Made by a program: the position numbers and the translations under genes. Of a stretch of 64,000 nt of DNA, positions 62,463 to 64,000 are shown piece by piece. Source of the DNA: Dehalococcoidia bacterium (GTDB lineage Bacteria; Chloroflexota; Dehalococcoidia; Tepidiformales; Tepidiformaceae); the NCBI GenBank assembly GCA_020847985.1, contig JADLBC010000003.1, forward strand, positions 124,001-188,000. The letters run 5' to 3'. Within the stretch, counting starts at the first letter, position 1; every line of letters begins with the position of its first letter. The notes below the pieces were generated by a model. That model searched no databases. It was not told the DNA's origin and was given only the letters and a program-made list of their open reading frames with translations.

Positions 62463-64000
62463 CTACGGGCCCGTTCGCGACGTCGCCGCCGGCTTCGCGA
62501 TCGGGTCGCCCGGGTTCGAAGGCACCGGCAGCAGGTTCTTCTCGTCGAACGCGGGGTCCATGCTCTTCGCCAGCGTCACCAGCTCCGCCCGCTGCTGGAC
62601 GAAGTCGGCCTTGAAGCCCGCGACGTAGTATTCCCGGCCCTTCGCGTCCTTCCAATAGAGCGTCTGGTTCTCGATGTTCGGGATGTAGGCGAACTCCGGC
62701 GGCCGCGGCCCGGAGAACACCCCCGCTTCGACCAGCCCGCCCCTGGATTCGCTGAAGAACGTCCACTTCGTGACGAAGCCCGCCGCTCCGCCGCTCCCGC
62801 AGCCCGCCGAGGGCGACGTCGTGAACGCCTGCCGCCCGCCCTCTTGCCGGTACCCCTGCGGCGGCTTCGGCTCGGTCAGCCCGAGTGCCGCGAACTGGGC
62901 GTCCGTCATGGTCGCGATATCGACCACGCACGCCTTCGCGAATTCCGGGTCAAGCGCGGCGGCCAGCGCCCTCGCCGCGGCATCGCCGATTGCCGGGTCC
63001 CACGACAGGTAGAATTGGAACTTGCCGGTCGTCCAGGCGCCGTTGCCGCTGCCGAAGCGCCCGGCGCCCGCCGCCGTGCCCCCCGGGACGGACGTGATAT
63101 CGGCGCTGAGCATGCGGTCACCGTTGCCCCAGTGCAGGCTCACGCGCGAAACCGGCCAGCCCTCGGGCGCGGGCGTGCCGGCACAATCGGCGGCGGGCGG
63201 GACCAGCCGCACGATCTCCTTCATCGCCTCCGTGTACCCGGCGGGGACCGCCGGGCGCGGGTCGCCGATGCCCATCGCCGCGAGATCGGCCCAGTCGCCG
63301 CGCTCTTCGCGATAGAAGCAGCCCATGGGCAACCCCGGCGCGAGCTGGGCCACCGCCGCCTGGATCACCGGGAGCGTGTTCACCGGTGTGGGCATCGCCG
63401 GCGCCGGCGGGCTCGATGCCGAACCTCCGCTCCCGCTCGAACCGCCGCCGCTCGCGGGCGAATCCGGTGCCCCGCCCGTGGTGTCCGCGTACACGGGGTT
63501 CCAGATCACCGAGACGTCGTATTCGAACCCGTTCGCCGAGAAGCGCGCCTGGCTCTCCGTGAGCGTGTTCGGGACCGCCGTGGTGTTTTCGCGCTGGTTC
63601 ACCTGCAGCCCGATGCCGCTCGTGTGCAGCCATCGGCTTTCGAAGGCGCGCGTCACACCGCCGCTGCCGCCGCTGCCCGGGCAGGGCTGGAGCGCCATGA
63701 AGCCGAACCCCGAGAGGCCAAATTCGCCGCCCAGGAGCGACGGCTTGAAGCCCCCGAACCCGCTATCGAGGACGCCGTTGGTGAGCACGCCCGTGAGCGG
63801 CGCCGGGCAGCCGCCGTAGCCACCGTAGAGCGTATCCAATCCCGATCCGCCGCCGAAGCCCGTCCCCGCCGCGCCGTCCGCGCTCCGCTTTCCATCGGCG
63901 GGCTGCGGCGCGACCGATGCCGGTCCGGTGGTTTCGCCGGCGGGCGCCGGGCTCTTCGCCGGCTTGTCGCCCCCGCACGCGGCCAGCAGCAGCACTGCCC
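62463..64000 (-). CDS. Large lipoprotein, 5' end outside window
   Basis: At least 510 residues; the frame runs off the window end inside the signal peptide (AVLLLAACGGD, lipobox Cys), so only the first residues are missing. After the Cys comes a disordered Pro/Ala/Gly linker with GFGGGSGLDTLYGGYGGC, then two related halves, each with a V(N/S)LHWGNGDR- or KFQFYLSWDP-like beta pattern, a PPQGY-type segment and Cys pairs. A Gly/Ser linker (GGGSSGSGGSA) separates early domains. No family is recognised. It is 29 nt upstream of the exported-protein gene and is probably co-transcribed. Confidence 0.7.
   Translation of the reverse strand, partial: AVLLLAACGGDKPAKSPAPAGETTGPASVAPQPADGKRSADGAAGTGFGGGSGLDTLYGGYGGCPAPLTGVLTNGVLDSGFGGFKPSLLGGEFGLSGFGFMALQPCPGSGGSGGVTRAFESRWLHTSGIGLQVNQRENTTAVPNTLTESQARFSANGFEYDVSVIWNPVYADTTGGAPDSPASGGGSSGSGGSASSPPAPAMPTPVNTLPVIQAAVAQLAPGLPMGCFYREERGDWADLAAMGIGDPRPAVPAGYTEAMKEIVRLVPPAADCAGTPAPEGWPVSRVSLHWGNGDRMLSADITSVPGGTAAGAGRFGSGNGAWTTGKFQFYLSWDPAIGDAAARALAAALDPEFAKACVVDIATMTDAQFAALGLTEPKPPQGYRQEGGRQAFTTSPSAGCGSGGAAGFVTKWTFFSESRGGLVEAGVFSGPRPPEFAYIPNIENQTLYWKDAKGREYYVAGFKADFVQQRAELVTLAKSMDPAFDEKNLLPVPSNPGDPIAKPAATSRTGP

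Overview
The window is a very GC-rich (roughly 70% by eye), densely coded bacterial chromosome segment with no plasmid, phage or IS genes. The gene mix suggests a Chloroflexota-type aerobe (possibly near Tepidiformia): a PolA with a degenerate exonuclease site, F420/LLM oxidoreductases, an EtfD-like iron-sulfur quinone reductase beside several crotonases, DUF2851, a DprE1/DprE2-like pair and many lipoproteins and Thr/Pro-linker surface proteins. This placement is an inference; Actinobacteria and Deinococcota are alternatives. No rRNA, tRNA or CRISPR array was seen.

Layout. 1-4.2 kb: the 3' part of polA, then a transcription unit in which a yybP-ykoY (Mn2+) riboswitch precedes a small Asp-repeat protein and a TerC/Alx-type metal exporter. 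4.2-12.3 kb: DprE1/DprE2-like enzymes, nadD, a dienelactone hydrolase, SDRs, a LysR regulator divergent from a methyltransferase, and a zinc-ribbon membrane protein. 12.4-13.8 kb: a three-gene cassette of visibly lower GC (stand-alone LuxR-type HTH plus two exported proteins) bounded by a 55-bp direct repeat that contains a terminator. 13.8-25.3 kb: a glycine-rich zinc-ribbon protein with an apparent CTG start, an LLM oxidoreductase, and a ten-gene cobalamin operon (btuF-btuC-btuD-cbiZ-cobT-cobS-cbiB-cobD-cobQ-cobU) whose genes all overlap and which sits under a cobalamin riboswitch. 25.3-32.1 kb: a methyltransferase, a thiolase-like/DUF35/Nudix operon, moaC, a damaged toxin-antitoxin pair, moaD and a molybdopterin hydroxylase large subunit. 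32.2-50.4 kb: mostly single metabolic genes, a HemG-like flavodoxin, dnaJ with a CIRCE operator, a D,D-carboxypeptidase, a soluble globin-coupled chemoreceptor, queC and surface-glycan type genes. 50.4-64 kb: an XRE regulator with a perfect operator, a frameshifted DUF2851 gene, a KimA-like potassium transporter, crotonase, an HExxH lipoprotein, the EtfD-like protein, an MFS transporter and exported proteins, the last cut by the window end.

Three window-wide patterns stand out. First, about fifteen genes have a TANNNT -10 hexamer ending 6 or 7 nt before the start codon, the signature of leaderless mRNAs. Second, intergenic spacers hold a modular repeat made of up to four different heptamer tandem arrays, a purine-rich tract and a long perfect palindrome; palindromes at different loci differ in sequence but keep full pairing. 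Third, several starts appear non-canonical (CTG, TTG, perhaps ATC) or lie behind tiny upstream ORFs.

Functionally the cobalamin operon imports corrinoids and remodels them (CbiZ) before reassembling the nucleotide loop. The riboswitch unit at 1.7-3.3 kb looks like manganese homeostasis. MoaC, MoaD and the hydroxylase form a molybdenum-cofactor neighbourhood.
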